DNA of 64,000 nucleotides from Centropus unirufus (Eukaryota > Chordata > Aves > Cuculiformes > Centropidae), in assembly GCA_013397695.1 (NCBI GenBank), contig VYZI01000123.1:1603836-1667835 (forward strand), written 5' to 3'. Below are positions 37,596 through 50,807 of the stretch, in pieces. The notes under the pieces were generated by a model, which was given only the letters and a program-made list of their open reading frames with translations, made no database searches and was not told the origin of the DNA. A program made the position numbers and the translations under genes. Position 1 is the stretch's first letter. Each line of letters opens with the position of its first letter.

Positions 37596-40500
37596 AGGCA
37601 AAACTGTTTTCAGAAGACAGAAGGAAATCTTCCTTATTCCAAATAAAACCATTTTCTTCTTTTCCTTTCTTCTGGCAGTAGTCACATCTCTTATAATGTT
37701 CTCATTTTTTATTTCCATCAAAAAAAGAAACCAACCAAAAAGCTAGCCTGTTTTGAGAACCACAGTAGAGAAGACAAAATGAAGTTAAAATTCAGAAAAA
37801 AACAAGAACTTAAAAACATAAAAAATTCATAGCCATACAGGCATTTGCAGCATTTTTGCATTCTGTTTAAAAACTAATGAATACAACTAATGAAAAAGCT
37901 TGTTTAAAATCTGATCCTTTTAGCTACATTCCTATGATAGACTTCACTGTCCACAAAACCAGAGAAGGGAAAATTGTATATTCCTCCTATTCAAGGATTA
38001 AAACCAAGTTAACAGAAGACATACCACAAAACTATTACTCAAACTAAATTTCTCAAAAGAAATGGAAATGACATTTCCAAAAACCCTTGTCAAATTTTTA
38101 TCTCCTGAGATAAACCATTGGCCTCTTCCTACTGGAAGCATTAATTTGGAAGGGCTTGTTAAGTCATTTCTTCAATTTCAGGAAGATGTGAAAACTAATA
38201 TGCAGTTTGTATCATGGAACAGACCATCTGCTGTGAGAAGTTCCCGTATCAAGAGAACAGAGGGATAGCTCCCTATTAATTAGCTATTTTAGGAGAATTA
38301 GATATACTCTTTCCAAGATGGTTACAGTTAATAAGACAATCATCTGTCTGTCAAGCTGTGTCTGTTTGCCTGTTAGTCTAGCTAGTATTGGAGAAAAGTC
38401 AGAGAGATGTTTACTGTTTATGTCTTTCTTCTCCCTTCTCCTCCCCTCAGTAAATGAAGGACATACCAGGAACTGAATCACTGAATTTGGTCATAGCCTT
38501 TTTTATCCAATGTTGTTCTGTTGCCTTGTTTATGGTAAATATACAAAAGTCCCAGTGAGGGCACATGAAGGACAAAGGGTATTATAGGAGTAGATTTTAG
38601 AAGTTATTTATAGTAAGATTTTCTAATGCAGAGCTATTAATAGCAACTCATTACACAAGAGGTGAATGAACAATGCAGACATCTCCGCTGAAGCAGCTAT
38701 TTTTTTTCCCCGAAGAAAAGCCCTGTTTGTACAAGGCACCATTTACAAGTCTGTTGTGTTTTTTTATAGCTATGAAATAATGTTGGTTTTATCTCTTTCA
38801 GCTGAGCTGAGCTGCTGGCTTCCGTTTGGCAGCTTCACAATCTGTGTGCAGCAAGCCATATTTAACAGGCCTCCTGAGTGGGTGACAGGAAAGACTGCAC
38901 ACTGAGACAGGGAGATAGCGTGGCTTCCTCATGAAACCTAACTTTGAAGCCCAGGATCATAGGGAAGTATAGCTAAGGGAGCAGGTATTTTAAAAGCCCA
39001 GGAGACTTTCACACACCTTAGCAAAAAAAAAACAAAAACTTAAATAAAAAATGTGGGTTTAGCTCAATGCAATAAGAGGCCATGAAAGATAATGTATTTA
39101 TGACACAGGCATATCACTAGATCTATTCATTTTTACTTTTTTCTTTCTTTTGTAAAAAAGTAATGTTTGATGCCCATCAACAGAAAGCAATCACCAAACT
39201 GAGAACATGGGAACACAGAAAGAAAATTAATTTCATTACACCATGTACGATGAAGCAGCTAACTAAAAAGCATTCAGGAAGCTGTCTCTGAAAAGCAAGT
39301 AGTAATTACGGCAGGAAGTACAACCCTTTCTGTAACAGAATTGTAAAATCGTATCCATGGTTTTGGTTAAGATTGGCTTTGTCTCTAGGGAATGATCAGC
39401 TATAAAACCTAAAAGTAAGGTGTATGATGTCACACTCTGAAGATGATATTTTTGTTTTCATCCAATTGACTGAAACTGGAAGATTTGGAACAGAAAACAA
39501 AAACCTGTTCCTGGTTTTCAAGGATTCAAATAATCTTCCCTATGTAAATAAAGACTTCTCATTCTGTAATATTGGATTTTCAGATCAGCCCTATCCTGAA
39601 CAATCAGGACCAAACCCCCTGAAATGTAGATAGACTATTTGAAGATATTTATAGGGATTATTGAGACTGATGAGTATTTTCCTAGTGGTAATACCATGGA
39701 CTTCTAGAGGTGAAGTTTATGAGAGCAACACAAAAATAAAAAAAGTAGAACTACTTTCAAAATCTCAGTTTTGCAATGAAAAACCTTCTTTTCAGGAAAT
39801 AAACTTGTATATAGTCCTGTCATATCTTTTCAGTGCCACTTTCAAACCACTGAAGTTGGGTCTTTCTTTTAGATTGCTAAATAAAGTTATGAAAAAAGGA
39901 AAACTGGGGGTGTGTGTTAAGATGAAAAGATAATTTAGGTTACCAGTACCTCTTTCAGTTTGGTTATTGGTACCTTTTGGATGGGAAAACAAAAATAGCA
40001 GGATAAGGAAGGGCTTGCCATCATCCTCTGTGATGGACCCTGTTATCTTCTCCCTTCTGGTTTGCTCTGAACTATACTTGATAGAAATGTTCATTATTAT
40101 GGAAATTATCTTTTTTTTTTTCTATTGATTTGACATCTAAGATCACGATCTTCATGTTTAATCAGACATTTCGCAGCAGCTAGGTGGGTTTGTTACTATG
40201 CTACGCTTCAGACAAATATAGAGTAGTTTAAAGCAAATTCAGTTTTTTTCTGGTTTTGTAAGGTCAGCTTGAACATGAGAAGATCTCTGAAGGATTTAAC
40301 AGTTTGTAGAAAATGACTTCTACAATGTACTTTATTATGAATGGTTGCATTCACTTCTTGTGATGGAGATTTTGGAATCAAGAACAGCACCACATAAATT
40401 AGTCTTTAGTAAATTATAAATAGTTCTCTTTTAGAGAACATTTACTTTCTGAAGGCTGCAGTGGAAACTGTAGTTCTTTATTCAACCATATAGTACAGGC

Positions 40501-40894
40501 CAAGTCTGGTACAAACAGCTGCAAGGGAGTTCCCCACAACTGCCTCACCAAGTCTGATTTGGAAAATCTATCCTCTGCATGAGCATTTTCGACATTACAC
40601 TAGCAAAACTCGATGCTTTACTAAGAACAGCCTGACATTCAGATTTGGATGACCTGACTGAAGTTTTCAGATTTCCTTATACAGATACTCCTGAAACTCG
40701 TTTCTTATAACCATCAGCTCTCACTCAGGATTATAAGGAGGTGTGGGGCACCCAATGTCAGTATACAATATGCACATACTCTTAATAGTCTTAAAATAAT
40801 GCTTTAACTTGCAAAATGTTAATGCTATGGTTTCAAATGAGACACTGAAAGTTTTATAGGTTTATTTTTAGTTTTAGTCATTGATACCTGAATT

Positions 40895-40924
40895 TATATA
40901 TATATATAAGGCTTTTTTTTTTTA
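40895..40924. repeat. (TA)7 microsatellite and adjoining T12 run
   Basis: Seven TA dinucleotides at 40895-40908 are followed after four bases by twelve T residues (40913-40924). This is a simple low-complexity patch with no other content. Confidence 0.9.
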
Positions 40925-42009
40925 CACAGAGATGCCTTTGTATATCCTAATCTTCAGGAAATAGATTTCCTGATTCTTTTCACTTTGCTAGGTCTACTCA
41001 GATATGTTATGTAAGAAGAGATATGTTATGTGCCTGTGAGCGTATGACATCTTATCAGTAAGTAACGCAATGATGGCTTTAGTGTATGAACTGAAATTAT
41101 TTCAAATTGCAAAGGACCTCCAGAAAAGGGTCAGAAGATGGGATTCAAAAAAATAAAATGTAGGTGTCTATAGGGAGATTAATCTGTGTAAACAAAAGAT
41201 TAATTACAGATACAAGGTTTGAAAGAAAGTTGAACAACAGGTGGTTCAAGCAGGGACCAGAGGGTTGATATTTCTGACTCTTATTGTTACTGAATGCATG
41301 TCTTTTGGGAATTTAATCTTCCACCTTGTGACTATCCACTGTACTTATGATTTTAAAGTACAGTAGATTACTTATGACTTCAACAAGTCTTTTTTCCCTA
41401 TCAGCTTGGTAAACAGACTTTGTTTCTCTACTGAGAAGAAATTATTTTCATACAAGACTTTTTTATACATTGTTACATGGAATAATATTCTTCTAAAGCC
41501 ATCAACAAATAAAATGCTAACACTGCCTTAGATTATTCTTATCCAACAAAACCTACTTAATAGATTCAGTGAAATTTTAATTAAATGAAGATCCTCTTAT
41601 TGATCCCCAATGACTTCTGATGAAGTCCTAAATCAGCCCAGGAGTATATCAGACACATATGAAACACAGGGAAAAATAACTATATTTTATATGTTAAAAA
41701 TATATTCTGTTAATAGGAGATAAATAGTGATCATATGTATTTGCATTTTAAAATTACATAATTCAACAGAATTTAAAGAAATTAAAATTTATGAGAAAAT
41801 TGAATGACAGGATTATATATATCAGGTTTATTTAATTTAAAGAAAACAGAGTGAATGGGCTTTAATAAACATTTATGTGTGACTACATGAAAAAATAAGC
41901 ATTCGTGATAAGATTTAAGTGCATTGACAACAAAGTTTAAATCCATAACTGGGGATACAAACTCAAAATTAGGAATTAATAGAACAGATTTCAATAGTGT
42001 TGTCCTGGA

Positions 42010-42120
42010 AGTTATTTGACATTAATGAGCTGTAAGAAGCTAATTTCCACAATTCAGTTGCACTTGCAAACTGCATTAATGCAGCTTATTTTGGTTTTGA
42101 TAAATTACTAGTATACCTGA
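42010..42120. promoter_or_regulatory. Candidate regulatory block with 14-bp palindrome
   Basis: The perfect palindrome ctgcattaatgcag lies at 42071-42084 and contains a central ATTAAT homeodomain-type core. Within 110 bases there are also ACATTAATGAG, GCTAATTTCC and TTGATAAATTA. No frame crosses the block. The regulatory call is inference from motif density in AT-rich DNA, which also produces such cores by chance. Confidence 0.2.
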
Positions 42121-45100
42121 AAAGGACTTTGTTACAAATTGCTTTATGACAGGGGGTTACATATGCATTATATCCACATACTCAAAATGCACTTACTGCT
42201 ATGCTCGATTTATTGAGCATCTGTTCTGGGATACTTTAAAATAGATGACATAAAAGACAACAATTTATACACACCAAAGAATTTTCATATAACAAAACAA
42301 TACAGGATGTCATAAAGAACTTTTCATAACCTGTGTTCAGAAATGTAATATTTATTACCATATTAATTTTATGGACAGCTTTCATCTCTTCTCTTTTTGG
42401 ATAAGCCACAAGTGAGGAGTTTGAGTGGAAATTCTGAATGTCTCCCTCCCCTCAGTAAGGATCATGGGCACTGATACATCTTCTCCTTGTCAGAAAATCT
42501 GCAAAAATAACTGAATATCAATTAAAAATAAGGATTTTAAAACTGTGCATATATAATAAAAAAACACAAACAAAAACAAAGGCAACCCTATATTTATTTT
42601 AAAGAGAACAGGGGACAATACTCAGAGTATCTAAGGCACCAAAAGTCAACAAAGAGAGAGAGAAGACCAATGATGAAAATTTTTCCATGCCTTTTTGACA
42701 GTAATGTCTCATTTTTGGAAGGCACCATAATAAATAAGCTAGTATCTCTATCCAGACAAATATACAATAACAAGGGAGATAAACTTTATACTTTTATCCT
42801 TTCCCTTTCTAAATATAACGTTCTCTAATTTGAACTATGCTCTGGAAAGTAGAGTTCTTTTGACAGGTAATGATACAGAGGTGCAGAAGGTTATGCCAAC
42901 AGCTTTAGAGATCTATTTTAAATCTGAAGAGAGAGGAACAATTACATTTTTCTCTCCAGACCATTTTAATGACAGAAAACAAGCCTGTCTGCTTCCGGAA
43001 GGATAATACGCTACTCACTCAGGAAAACATCAGGCTCCAGGATTCTATCCTTTACAAACTTTGAAAAACAGGAAAAAGGATTTCAGCTCCTGATGTGCTA
43101 GCAATTTCTGTTAATTCATCATGCATCAGTGGCTGGCTTGTTTGGGGAACACTGTTTTCAGGATTGAGAGATGTTTATTGGACAAAAACAGTAAGGATGT
43201 AAAAGAAAAAAAAAACGCCACCTCATTCTACTGATCAGACTATTCCTTTTCTTACGCCTTGCTTCCACAGATGAAAGACCAAACTACATTTTGATATATG
43301 TAAATGGCAGTATTACTAGGCAATGCTGAGGTGCAATTAATGCATTTTACCTCAGGCTTCATGGTTGCTACAGCTCTTCCAAAAGCTGAAGACAATGCCC
43401 ACGGCAGTTTTGGAAACATTAAATTGATGTTTTGAGACACATGAACGTACAGTACACACTTCCATGAGAAATGAGGCACTGCTATTTGGTAAGAGTCACA
43501 GAAAGACTTGAGCAACAAACCCTGCTCATGTCAACACTATTAGACTTTCCACTCCCGCTGATCAATGGTTTAATAGGGTTTCAAATATTTTTTTTTCTAG
43601 ATTTATGCTTTGTGATCCACAGTTTACTTGCAGCTTTCCATCCCTTCCCAAAGTGTGATTTTTCCCTAATAAATGTTGTTGATTTTGTTACTTAACAGAC
43701 ATTGACAACCTCAGAAGGCAGCTTTTTCAAAAGTTTATATGCTGATGAGTATAGCAGATAGTTCCAGACTCAAACATACTAGGTCTGACCTGGTAGGACT
43801 GCCTCCCCCAGGGGTTAGATGCAGTTCAATCCCATAATACCTCCTCTAAAGTCAATATAACAATTTTGACAAAAGTTATGTAATGAACTCATGAACTGGA
43901 GCTTTTGGTTTCTTATAGACAGCTATCAAAATCAAATTATTAAAAGTTCTTAGTGCCTTTATACTGTCCTTTGGTCTCTATTGAGAGGCATTTTACTCTT
44001 AAAGTGGTATCAAAAGCTAAAGACTTTGAGTAATTTGCTGTGGCAAGTCACTCACTGCAGCCCAATTATGTAGTGCGCAGCCTCTGCCTGTGGAATGTCT
44101 ATAGGGGAATCCTGTAGCCTATGCTATGGCCTGCAGGCACTGCAGCACACTTTTTTTAGCGAATAGTCCTAAAGCTGTGACATGGCAGGAAAATAAATAA
44201 TTTAATGAAAAAGGCCAGCATCCTGCAAAACATCTGGTAAACCATTCTTTGGGTCGTTTAACAGGATATATTCCGTAAATACATAACCAGTCCTCTTTTC
44301 CTATATCCATTTAAGTACATGGAAAATTTTTCTATTGATTTGAAAGCCTGTTGAGATGAGCCACGCACATCAATGGTGTTCAAGAAGGATGTGTAAAAGG
44401 AACACAGTGTTTATACCAAGATCTGCATCCTGCACAGCAAAATTCTGATTCCTGGGTTTTCAGTCTGGCAAGCCATAAAGAGGTTTTCTGCAGAAATCTG
44501 CACTGCTTGCATAATGCTTTCAGATATAATTACATAAAATAAAAATTACATTTACATTGCAATTGCATTTAGCTAATTAATGTATTACCAGAGTATTTTA
44601 TAGATTACAATTATGTAGTTCTAAAAATTAGCATTTTCAAGTAGCCGTGCAAATGTGAAAACTGATTTCAAATAAAAACTCTTACTCTCGTACTTGTGTA
44701 GAGAAAAATGAGGCAGGGCATAGATCTGCCGAAAATCCGAGTTGTTCAGAGAAGGCACCATTTTTTGTTTAAAAAGGCAACAGCTGTTGAAGTGTATCAA
44801 TGACAACAGAATTATCAGATTTCTTCATCATTTCATTTTAGAAGAAATGTTATTCTTGTACTTATTAATCATCAGTGGACATACCAAAAGCCAAATACTA
44901 GTGGGGGGGACATTTCATAGACATGTCAAGAATATGAGTGACAAGGTGCTTCAAACCTGATATTTCACATTTCTTTTCCTTTACACCTAAACAAAGAAAA
45001 ATGCCACCCACATAAACAAATAATACACAAAATATTGCGTCTTCTGTATATTAAAATCTCAACTGTTTATCAAGTATTCCTCGATATCATAAGAATTTTG

Positions 45101-46379
45101 GTAGCAAGTAGTCGAAAATCTCCTGTATTTCCTCAAAGGCTACTACCTCTGACGTTATATTTTCAGCACTTTAAGTCCCTGTGGTTCTCTGGGAAGGCTG
45201 AGTGTATAAAACAGAATATAATTTCACAGTTGCATAATGTAGTTAGTTCTTCAAATTTCGAATGTAACCTTTTTTTTTTTACTTCAGATGTAAAATATTT
45301 TGGAAATTTTTAATTTTCTCACATATTTCTAAGACTTACTGTCACACAGTACCCCTTCCTACTAATATGGAAGGAGGATTTGCATAAATTGGTAACACGC
45401 TATGGAACACACAATTTTTTCTCAAGTGGGAAAAAAACTCCAAACTGGTAGCTGAGTAATATAGATATTCCAAACACAGCTCCAATTATACACTCTTTTA
45501 AAGTACTCAAGGTAGAAAAAATAAATAAATCTATAAATGAAGGAACAAATCAAAGTGAAAGGAATTAGATTATCAGGCATGGCCTCAGTACCTTGTTTAT
45601 TCCTCGCATGGGCACAGCTGACATCCTTAAATGATGTTCTTCTTACCCTCCATATATGTAGACTAAATATCTTATGTATTTAACTATATTAGACAGGCAG
45701 GTCTGGTGTTACTTTTGTCACATGAATTAGGATCTGTTTGCAGCTTAAGTCAGGGTTCTTTTTCACAAAAATTGACCAAACGTCCTGCTTACAATCCAAG
45801 ACTTAGACTCTCACCAAATAGTATTGCTGCAGAAATAAATGTGTCCTTAAATGTATAGTCAGTGAACCATAAACTTAGTCCTCAAGACTTTAATACCTGG
45901 TTGCATTTTTTTCATGTGTGTGTGTTCTTCTGAGAGGCAGAATGCTTACAATCTTCTTTGTTTCCATACAAAATAGCATAAGCCACAAAACAGTGTTATA
46001 TTTTGGCATGAATGTGCAAGTCCTTCATTGAACCAGTTGCAATCCTGAACTTTTTTTTTAAAAACCTTGGATTTTTAAACTACTGTTGCCTTTATTTTTT
46101 TTATGGCTGCACGCCCTCTGTCTTTAGTTATACATGAAGTAGCTTTCATTATGTTCCAGACTCCAGTGGGTGATACCTTTTGGAATTAAAGCATAAGCAA
46201 ATCAAAGCAATTCTCATTTGCCCTTCATTTTAATTTTAAACATTTCAAAATATCGAACTACATTTAGGTGAATTAAAATAAATTATAAATTAATATCTCC
46301 CTCACTCTTTCTTATTTGGTCTCTCTCTTCCTCTCATATAATTTAACTAAAATTATGTAATCTTCTGCAATTTCAACAG
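42121..46379. other. AT-rich unique sequence, no gene seen
   Basis: No gene is supported. The stretch 44520-44640 has several TAATTA cores. Short frames such as 43252-43518 (-) and 45035-45313 (+) have no domain support. Small T runs lie at 45271-45280 and 46052-46060. Confidence 0.5.
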
Positions 46380-46570
46380 ACCAATTAGAAAAGGGCATGA
46401 ATAAATGCATAGTGCAGATGATGTGTACTGAACCATCCTTATTAAATCAAGGGATGAATCTGTGTTTGCTGTTTCCATTGACAGCACTCTACCAGCTCAC
46501 AGCCAGCTGGCAATTAATGGAATCAAATTTAAAATAGGCAATGGGGAGAAATCAGCTTCTGTGTAGTCAT
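46380..46570. promoter_or_regulatory. Candidate conserved non-coding element
   Basis: This roughly 190-bp block has mixed composition and dense motifs: CCAATTAG near 46381, ATAAATGCATAGTGCAGATGATGTG, TCCATTGACAGC (MEIS-like TGACAG), CCAGCTGGCAATTAATGG (a palindromic E-box CCAGCTGG beside a homeodomain core) and ATCAAATTTAAAATAGGCAATGG. No open frame is present. The appearance is that of conserved vertebrate enhancers. Untested inference. Confidence 0.28.
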
Positions 46571-49500
46571 ACTTACACCAAACATATGTATGTCTGCTTT
46601 ACATGCATTGTGTGTGCATTTTTATTGATATTGCATATACAAGAATGTATTATTTTTCCCGTGTGCCTATTCAAAGATATGCAAGGTATTTCCTAATACT
46701 TGGCTTATCATAAATATTAAGATATACTGTCAATGTTTCTTAAACTGATTTTATCCCTAAATTCAATAAAGACAGTCAGATTACTACTAAACAGATTAAT
46801 AAACTAGCTAGCTTATTAATATTAAGTGTTGTTTCCAAAGGAAGAAAAATACAACACAAATATGAAAAAGGATTTACATCTGAGACTCACAATGTAAAGT
46901 ACTCAGAAGAGTTAGGAGTTAACAGAAGTTATTAAAAAATAAATAATGCTAGTCTGGTGGATTTGACACGTTTAATTTTAAAATTTGTCTGGGAAAGGGG
47001 TTCGGTACAAAGATTTATCTTTATTTATTTGTTTTATTGTTTATAGATACATACTATTTACAGCCAGGAGTTTTCTAGTGTTTCAACAAAAACTTCTTCA
47101 TTGGCATTATGTACCACTTCAGTTATTCTTTTTATAGATGCCCACATACTGAAATGAGTGAATTGAATACTTGTATTCCCTATATAGCATATTAGGTGTT
47201 TCAGAATGGGACATGGACAGCATATTAAACAGGAGACACAGACACGGTCATTAGACACAGACACAGACATTAGAAATTATAAAGAAAAAGATGTGTATCT
47301 CAGATTTCCTCCATCCATCTACCTGTAGCCCTGGATTAGATAGGTCTATGGAAAATAAAAGTAAACCTCAAGGCCCTCTTTTCCATTCACACCCCTATTG
47401 GAAAAGGCAGAAAACAACTTTTTGCTCCTCAGATGCAACTGCAAGGTGGGAAGAGAACACAGCTGAGAGCACAGGAATGAGCCTGAGCACATATATCAGT
47501 GGTGAGACTCCTCTCCAGAAAAAACCTAAACTCTAGTCCTTGTCTTCAGCAGCTTCCATGTCTTACCTGTTTAGTGAAAGTGGAGTAAGCAATGTTCAGT
47601 TTAGAATAAAAAACATTCTTATTTTTGTCAAACTTCTTCCTAGTGAATATTTCAATCAATAAGCTACAAAAGAAGCTGTATTTTTTGCCTAGTCTTCCAC
47701 AAGTCGTTTCTTCTCTCTGTACACTGATATGACAGCATATTCCCTCCCTCATCCCATTGCATTCTGCAGAGATGTGCTGTGCCCATTTTTACCCCATCAG
47801 GTTGAAGACAGAATATCTTTGCCTCCGAGTAGGTGAAACCTGCCCTGGCCCTTTAGTTATTATGTTACAGAAGGTGAGGTTACTGATCATTAGATTGCAC
47901 CTGTCAGAGAGTTTTCAGAGATAAAGCTTAAAAACTGCCAAGGGGAAAGCCTAGTTGTTCGTCCCAAATAGTTAACTTGGGAAGACACCGTGCTGTTGAG
48001 GTCTTCTACAGTTATACTATCTTGGGTATACTAAGAAGGAATGAATACCTTCCCAGTGAAAAATCTCTACTGAGACATTCTTACTACTATCCACTTGACA
48101 TGTAAAATCTGTAAGAAACTTAACTTTAGAAGGTTGGGCTATTTGTGAATCCTGATTCCATTATACCTGCATTCCCCATGACTTTTTTCCTTTCTAAGTA
48201 ATTGTTCCAATATTTTACGAATTATAAAAGTGTAATGTAAACCAGCAATTTCTGGGAAAAAAAATATTTTGCATTTATGTTTATTTATTTATTTCCCAGA
48301 AAGCTACTCCGCAGCACCATCTAGTGAGAGTGAGAAGGTCTGGTTATACTGTTTTGATGTTGGAAGAACCTCCATGTATCTGAAGCCTGCATAGCTTCCT
48401 GCACACTTTATGGCAGCAAGAGAAGAAAAGTCAAGTCTCCATGCGGAGAGAGCATATGTGTGTATCCTCTGTCATGACACTTGTCTGGAAAGAAAACCTG
48501 TCCCAGAACGGAAGGCTTTGTTACAGAAAGACATACAGCATCATTGGACAAACTGTTTTAAAGAGAGAATAAAAAATATACCTTGACTCTAAAGGAGTCT
48601 TCACTTCAGAAAGAAAATTTTCATTATGCTGAACCAAGCACATCATTAGCAGTTAGCAACCTACATTGATAAAGATGGTGTAACTGAGAGAACTTGTTCC
48701 AGTAACAGATACAGTCACCAAGTGTTCAAAGCCGTGAAGAAAACCCTAAGCAGCGAGTAAAATGACTGGGGACACAAACTCTTGTGTTAAGTTTATGTTA
48801 TGTTTAATGCCAATGAAAGCCATTTTTCTATGCAAATCTTCCCATTGAAGGTGGAAACGGACTTTACTTCTGAAGAAACAAAAATCCAATCTATTGTTGG
48901 TGGCCATATAAATAAAATCCCTAAATTAAATACTTCATCCCTATATTCTATCGTAAATGCCATAATGCTGCATCATACCTAATTTGACTTCTAGCCTCAT
49001 GAGTTATCTTACCGGTAATGGCAACTCCCACTGGGATCATGACAACCATATGTGCATTTTATCCAGTTTCAGTTGTGTAAGATACATGGAAAGAAATACA
49101 ATTGCTCTCTTGCAAAGCATGAGAAAATTCTAGTCTTTGTAATGAGAAAGGAAGTAAGATTATTTTGAGTCTAATAGTTTTAGTCATGGACTAAGTAGCA
49201 TTCTTTTTTTTTTTTAAGAATTTTGGTAAAAGAGTGTTTAGAAATGAAAATGATGTTGCTTCTGTTAAAAGAAAAGTAAATACATTTGTACACATATGAA
49301 ATCTCTGTTAAGAGATAATTCTTGAGTCTTTCAGTAATTTAGTCACAATTCTACTGAAGAATAAAATTATCCAGAATTTTCTGATTCTCCAGATGAAACT
49401 GACTAAATGGAAGTAATTGGCTAGTAGACCCTCGGATCACCTTTCTCTAGCTTTTTGTCAATCTGTTCAGAGTTAGTTCACAAATTCACTTAAAGCCTGC

Positions 49501-50245
49501 AGATATCCATGAGTGTTAATGGAACTGAGCTTAAATTTATATGATCTTTAGTGCATGAATCTGTGATTCTGTCTCTGAAATGTACCAGGTATTTGTCTTA
49601 GCTTAGGTTATTAGATTGTCTGTAATAATAATAATGCTATAAGTTTAACTGTAAAATACTGTATCCAGTTTACCAAACTCACAGGACAGAAGTTCATGAT
49701 GAAGCAGAAGCTGTTGTGATAAAAGCAGTAAGTTTTGAAATTCTTGAATTTAAAAATGAACTGTGGATTTTTAGATCAAGACATTGGATACATAGGTAGT
49801 TTTCAATAGTCCGAAAGCCTCGAACATAGAAGTTAATCCAAGACTCTAATAAATTAAGACTTCCAATTTCTTACCTGAAACATTTTTTAATGTAGGAGCA
49901 GGTAGTAGCAGGTGTTTTACATTCTACTAGACAGGGTGGATATATTCCCAAATAAAGTTAGCATTCACAGCAGAATAGTGAAGACCTTTCATATTCTGGA
50001 AAATTTTGTGAGAAAAATAAATGCATGCTAAATTATGATGCATAAAATCACAGATAGCTTCTGTATAATTCAGAATCTGCTTTTCATCCTGTATTATTAT
50101 GCTACCATCACAATGTAATGCTGTGCAAGCCAAATATGCTGTTAGGACTTGTTGAACTTGAATTTTATTGGTTTCATCATACTATTACACATGTTAAAAT
50201 CAATCTGCCTGTTGAGTCATGGTAAAAATTCTTAATGTTGCATAA
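46571..50245. other. AT-rich unique sequence, no gene seen
   Basis: No gene is supported. An 8-bp inverted repeat (attaataa/ttattaat) sits at 46795-46820 around actagctagc. A 19-bp-period imperfect tandem duplication lies at 47235-47272. A (TTTA)n patch is near 48278-48294. The frames 47291-47536 (+) and 47546-47752 (-) have no domain support. Confidence 0.5.
47235..47272. repeat. Imperfect tandem duplication, 19-bp unit x2
   Basis: The units 47235-47253 and 47254-47272 share gacacagacac and catta with two mismatches. It is a small GACACA-type minisatellite seed. Confidence 0.8.
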
Positions 50246-50292
50246 GTCGCCTTCAGACTGAAGGCAACTTTTCTCTCTATGCGAGAGAAAAG
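50246..50292. repeat. Two abutting hairpins
   Basis: Hairpin one: gtcgccttcag (50246-50256) pairs with ctgaaggcaac (50258-50268) with one C-A mismatch, so it is an almost continuous palindrome. Hairpin two: cttttctctc (50268-50277) pairs perfectly over 10 bp with gagagaaaag (50283-50292) around the loop tatgc. The two share base 50268. Nothing like this pairing recurs elsewhere in the window that I noticed. Together they are still too short for a canonical microRNA precursor. Confidence 0.85.
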
Positions 50293-50300
50293 GAGGTAAA

Positions 50301-50346
50301 AGGTAGCTAAGTTATGAAAAATTAGGTAGCTTAGTTATTAAAAAAT
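50301..50346. repeat. Near-exact tandem duplication, 23-bp unit x2
   Basis: The unit beginning aggtagctaagttatg (50301-50323) is repeated at 50324-50346 with a few substitutions (cta/ctt, atg/att, plus end differences). It begins eight bases after the twin hairpins, which suggests the hairpins may have promoted local replication slippage. Confidence 0.85.
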
Positions 50347-50807
50347 GGATTGTGCAAAAAAAGAAATAAACTAGTATGAACATTTTTAACCTTTATTTTT
50401 TCACTTAGTTTAAACTTTTTAGAGACCAATACAGGAACACCAAGAACACTAATGATATTTGGATCTCACTGTGATGAAAGAAAATTGTAATAGGAGATAA
50501 TGGTTTCATAGTACTCAGCGGTTGCCTCCAAAGCTGTTTAGATCAATTTCTAATTAAAAATATACTTGCTGTTCTAAACACAATGTGTTTAAAAATTAAG
50601 TATTTATAAAAAGGGGACAAAAGTAACAATGAATAAAGTGAAAGATAACCACAGATGAGCAGATAATTCCGTGTTTCATTAGAAATGAAGGGTGAATATT
50701 ATTTTTTTTTTAAATAAATATATGTTCTGTCGGTGTGTACAAATGGGGAGATTAGTTAGTGAGGTGTAGCCAACAGACTAGTATCTATTACCACTTTATG
50801 GTCTTTG
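50347..50807. other. AT-rich sequence, no gene seen
   Basis: Nothing nameable apart from a T-run near 50702-50711. It may hold the right-hand (U5) end of the possible antisense LTR described next, since that boundary is not defined. Confidence 0.45.

Larger units (their letters stand above)
35701..42009. other. AT-rich unique sequence with small repeats, no gene seen
   Basis: No gene is supported. The interval 37200-37721 is unusual in being open on both strands (plus 131 codons at 37200-37595; minus frames at 37221-37487, 37385-37582 and 37527-37721) but encodes no recognisable domain. A (TA)7 run is at 40895-40908, followed by a T12 run at 40913-40924. A 13-bp direct repeat (agatatgttatgt) occurs at 41000-41012 and 41019-41031. 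A 9-bp inverted repeat (actgtactt/aagtacagt) is at 41338-41364. Confidence 0.5.
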
